From IMG/VR virus record IMGVR_UViG_3300006059_000010, positions 1 to 29,190 of that record: DNA of 29,190 nt. One strand, written 5' to 3'. The notes below the pieces were generated by a model. The model did not search any database and was not told the origin of the DNA. It saw only the letters and a list, made by a program, of their open reading frames with translations. A program made the position numbers and the translations under genes. This stretch comes from a virus. This document shows, one piece after another, positions 27,854 to 29,190 of this stretch (the stretch's first letter is position 1; every line of letters starts with the position of its first letter).

Positions 27854-28185
27854 GAGGACAGGTAAACAACATGTCGAGAATTGGAAGTAGAGAGCATACT
27901 CCGAAAACGGTACCGATTGACGATGTCGGTAGCCAACGTATGAACACGATCACCAGCCTGAGCCAGTTGCACAATGTCCATCAGGACATCCTGAACGTAT
28001 TGGGTGACATACGCGAATACCAGATGGGACAAGGTGAAAGTGAATCCTCCACCCCACCGTTCCCGAACTTTGTGGAAGCGATGGCGCAACACCTGTTTGA
28101 AGAATCGAAGGAAATCTACAACCATGTGTGCAACATCCGGGAGTCGATTGGGACGATGCCCAATAAGGCGGTGAAAGGTGCCTAG
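27850..28185 (+). CDS. Hypothetical helical protein
   Basis: 111 aa from the ATGA overlap; an ATG at 27871 behind ACAGGT gives 104 aa and is equally possible. It has a polar N-terminus, a helix (NTITSLSQLHNVHQDILNVLGDIREY), a Ser/Pro linker, and a last helix with paired His (FVEAMAQHLFEESKEIYNHVCNI). No motif recognised. Confidence 0.5.
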   Translation: MRGQVNNMSRIGSREHTPKTVPIDDVGSQRMNTITSLSQLHNVHQDILNVLGDIREYQMGQGESESSTPPFPNFVEAMAQHLFEESKEIYNHVCNIRESIGTMPNKAVKGA

Positions 28186-29190
28186 TTATCCGGGTGGTGT
28201 AGGACTGACGATTGGTATACCCAGTGACGCGAAGCCGGTGACACTGGAATGGGCGTTCGGGTTGATGAACTTACACGCCCCCACGAACTTTGACATCAGA
28301 TGGGCGATGGTGAAGGGTAAGCCTGTGGCTGAGGCGAGAACGATGATTGTCGAGGCCGCCCTGCAACAGAAGGCGAAGTACTTGTTCTTTCTGGGTACGG
28401 ATGTCACTGTCCCGCCGTACTGTGTACGACAGTTGATCTTCCACTTAGAGCACTTCCCGAAGTTTGGCGTGGCGGGTGGTGTGTACTGCCATAAGTCACA
28501 GCCTCAGGAACCATTGGTCTATCGTGGCAATGGTCAGGGCCCTTACTGGGACTGGAAAGTGGGTGAAGTGTTCGATGTAAGTGGGATCGGTATGGACGCG
28601 ACACTGATCCGGATGGATGTGTTCAAGAACTTTCCCCAACCGTGGTTCAAGACGGTCGAACAATTGGAAGCGTTCTATGATGGGGAGAACAAGGCGGAAC
28701 ACTGGACGGAAGACCTGTTCTTCTGCAAGAAAGTGGCGGAGCGTTGCTGTCACTGTGGATTGTTAGAACCGGAACACGAAGACCGGAACGATAAAGGGCA
28801 ACCGACGAGCAAGGAAGATGGCCATAAGTTCGAACAGTGGCAGGTACTCGCGGACGGTGGATTGCTCTGCAAACACTGGGACAACCTGAAAGGCATCAGC
28901 TATGAACTTCCACTGGCTTCGAAACCTTACAGAGCGGTGTTCAAGATTGGTCCGAAACGCGTGGTCGATCTGGGTTGTGGCAATCTGGAAGAGAGCTACA
29001 AAACCAACGAAGGTGAAACCCTGAGAGTCGATATCCGGGAAGATGTGAAACCGGATTATCGGTGTGACATACGAAGAACGCCATTCGCGAATGAGTGGTT
29101 CGATGTGGTGTATAGCTCACACACACTGGAGCACTTTTCACGAAATGAAGTTCCGTTGATACTGGATGAGATGTGCCGCATCCTGAAACC
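28178..29190 (+). CDS. Glycosyltransferase-methyltransferase fusion, cut by the window end
   Basis: 337 residues are visible. An upstream in-frame stop at 28172 leaves the GTG at 28178 as first possible start, overlapping the previous gene by 8 bases. Residues about 10-185 read as a GT-A glycosyltransferase: TIGIPS strand, AEARTMIVEAALQQKAKYLFFLGTDV (51-76) with the Asp near the metal site, and TEDLFF (177-182) as the ED motif of family 2-like enzymes. A cysteine patch (CCHCG at 190-194, LCKHW at 230-234) probably binds zinc. Then a class I methyltransferase starts: VVDLGCGN (262-269), the acidic LRVDI (282-286) and DVVYSSHTLEHF (309-320), reaching a typical RILK at the edge. It may build or cap a methylated sugar on phage or host surface glycans or on DNA. 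Confidence 0.8.
   Translation, partial: MPSYPGGVGLTIGIPSDAKPVTLEWAFGLMNLHAPTNFDIRWAMVKGKPVAEARTMIVEAALQQKAKYLFFLGTDVTVPPYCVRQLIFHLEHFPKFGVAGGVYCHKSQPQEPLVYRGNGQGPYWDWKVGEVFDVSGIGMDATLIRMDVFKNFPQPWFKTVEQLEAFYDGENKAEHWTEDLFFCKKVAERCCHCGLLEPEHEDRNDKGQPTSKEDGHKFEQWQVLADGGLLCKHWDNLKGISYELPLASKPYRAVFKIGPKRVVDLGCGNLEESYKTNEGETLRVDIREDVKPDYRCDIRRTPFANEWFDVVYSSHTLEHFSRNEVPLILDEMCRILK

Overview
The window reads as one stretch of a bacteriophage genome, most likely a large, virulent, tailed double-stranded DNA phage with its own replication machinery. About 55 coding regions all lie on the + strand. They are packed with ATGA, GTGA, TGATG or TAATG stop/start overlaps and usually carry a GGAGG- or GAGG-type ribosome binding site. 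No bacterial housekeeping gene, tRNA, rRNA, integrase or CRISPR array is visible. The host cannot be named from sequence alone. The Shine-Dalgarno signals and a lipoprotein signal fit a bacterial host.

Layout. (1) 1-2518: a gene end that enters from upstream, a fold-type-II PLP enzyme, three small zinc-ribbon proteins and a DNA methyltransferase. (2) 2559-5399: a 946-aa replicase joining a family-4-type uracil-DNA-glycosylase domain, a 3'-5' exonuclease and a family A polymerase. (3) 5449-7124: small proteins, a two-helix membrane protein and an SPFH/prohibitin lipoprotein. (4) 7121-16242: the recombination-replication block. It holds a coiled-coil protein in the UvsY position, a gp32-type zinc single-strand binding protein with a very long alternating acidic/basic tail, a UvsX/RecA recombinase, an acyl carrier protein, a DnaX-type clamp loader, a SLOG protein, and SbcD and SbcC fused in one 936-aa chain. 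(5) 16246-19882: a conserved phage protein, a TPM-domain membrane protein, a PspA homologue, a cold-shock protein, a zinc/coiled-coil protein and a second SLOG-like protein. (6) 19883-20702: an unusual cassette of structured RNA around a small gene that carries all the parts of a -1 programmed ribosomal frameshift. (7) 20703-28185: many small accessory genes, a probable virion structural protein, an HNH homing endonuclease, small membrane proteins (holin candidates), an exported protein and an Ig-like-domain protein. (8) 28178 to the end: a glycosyltransferase joined to a methyltransferase, cut by the window edge.

How the genes fit together. The polymerase, clamp loader, SSB, recombinase and SbcDC nuclease would support recombination-dependent replication like that of T4. 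SPFH, TPM and PspA are domains seen together in bacterial envelope-stress systems, so the phage probably manages host membrane integrity during infection. The methyltransferases, the PLP enzyme and the glycosyltransferase suggest modification of nucleic acid or of surface glycans, but their substrates cannot be read from sequence.

The points most worth a second look are the frameshift cassette at 20037-20500 with its flanking RNA structures, a short N-terminal peptide (M-A-N-I-K-A-P type) shared by five otherwise unrelated proteins, the charged-repeat tail of the SSB, the SbcD-SbcC fusion, and the polymerase fusion with a changed motif C.
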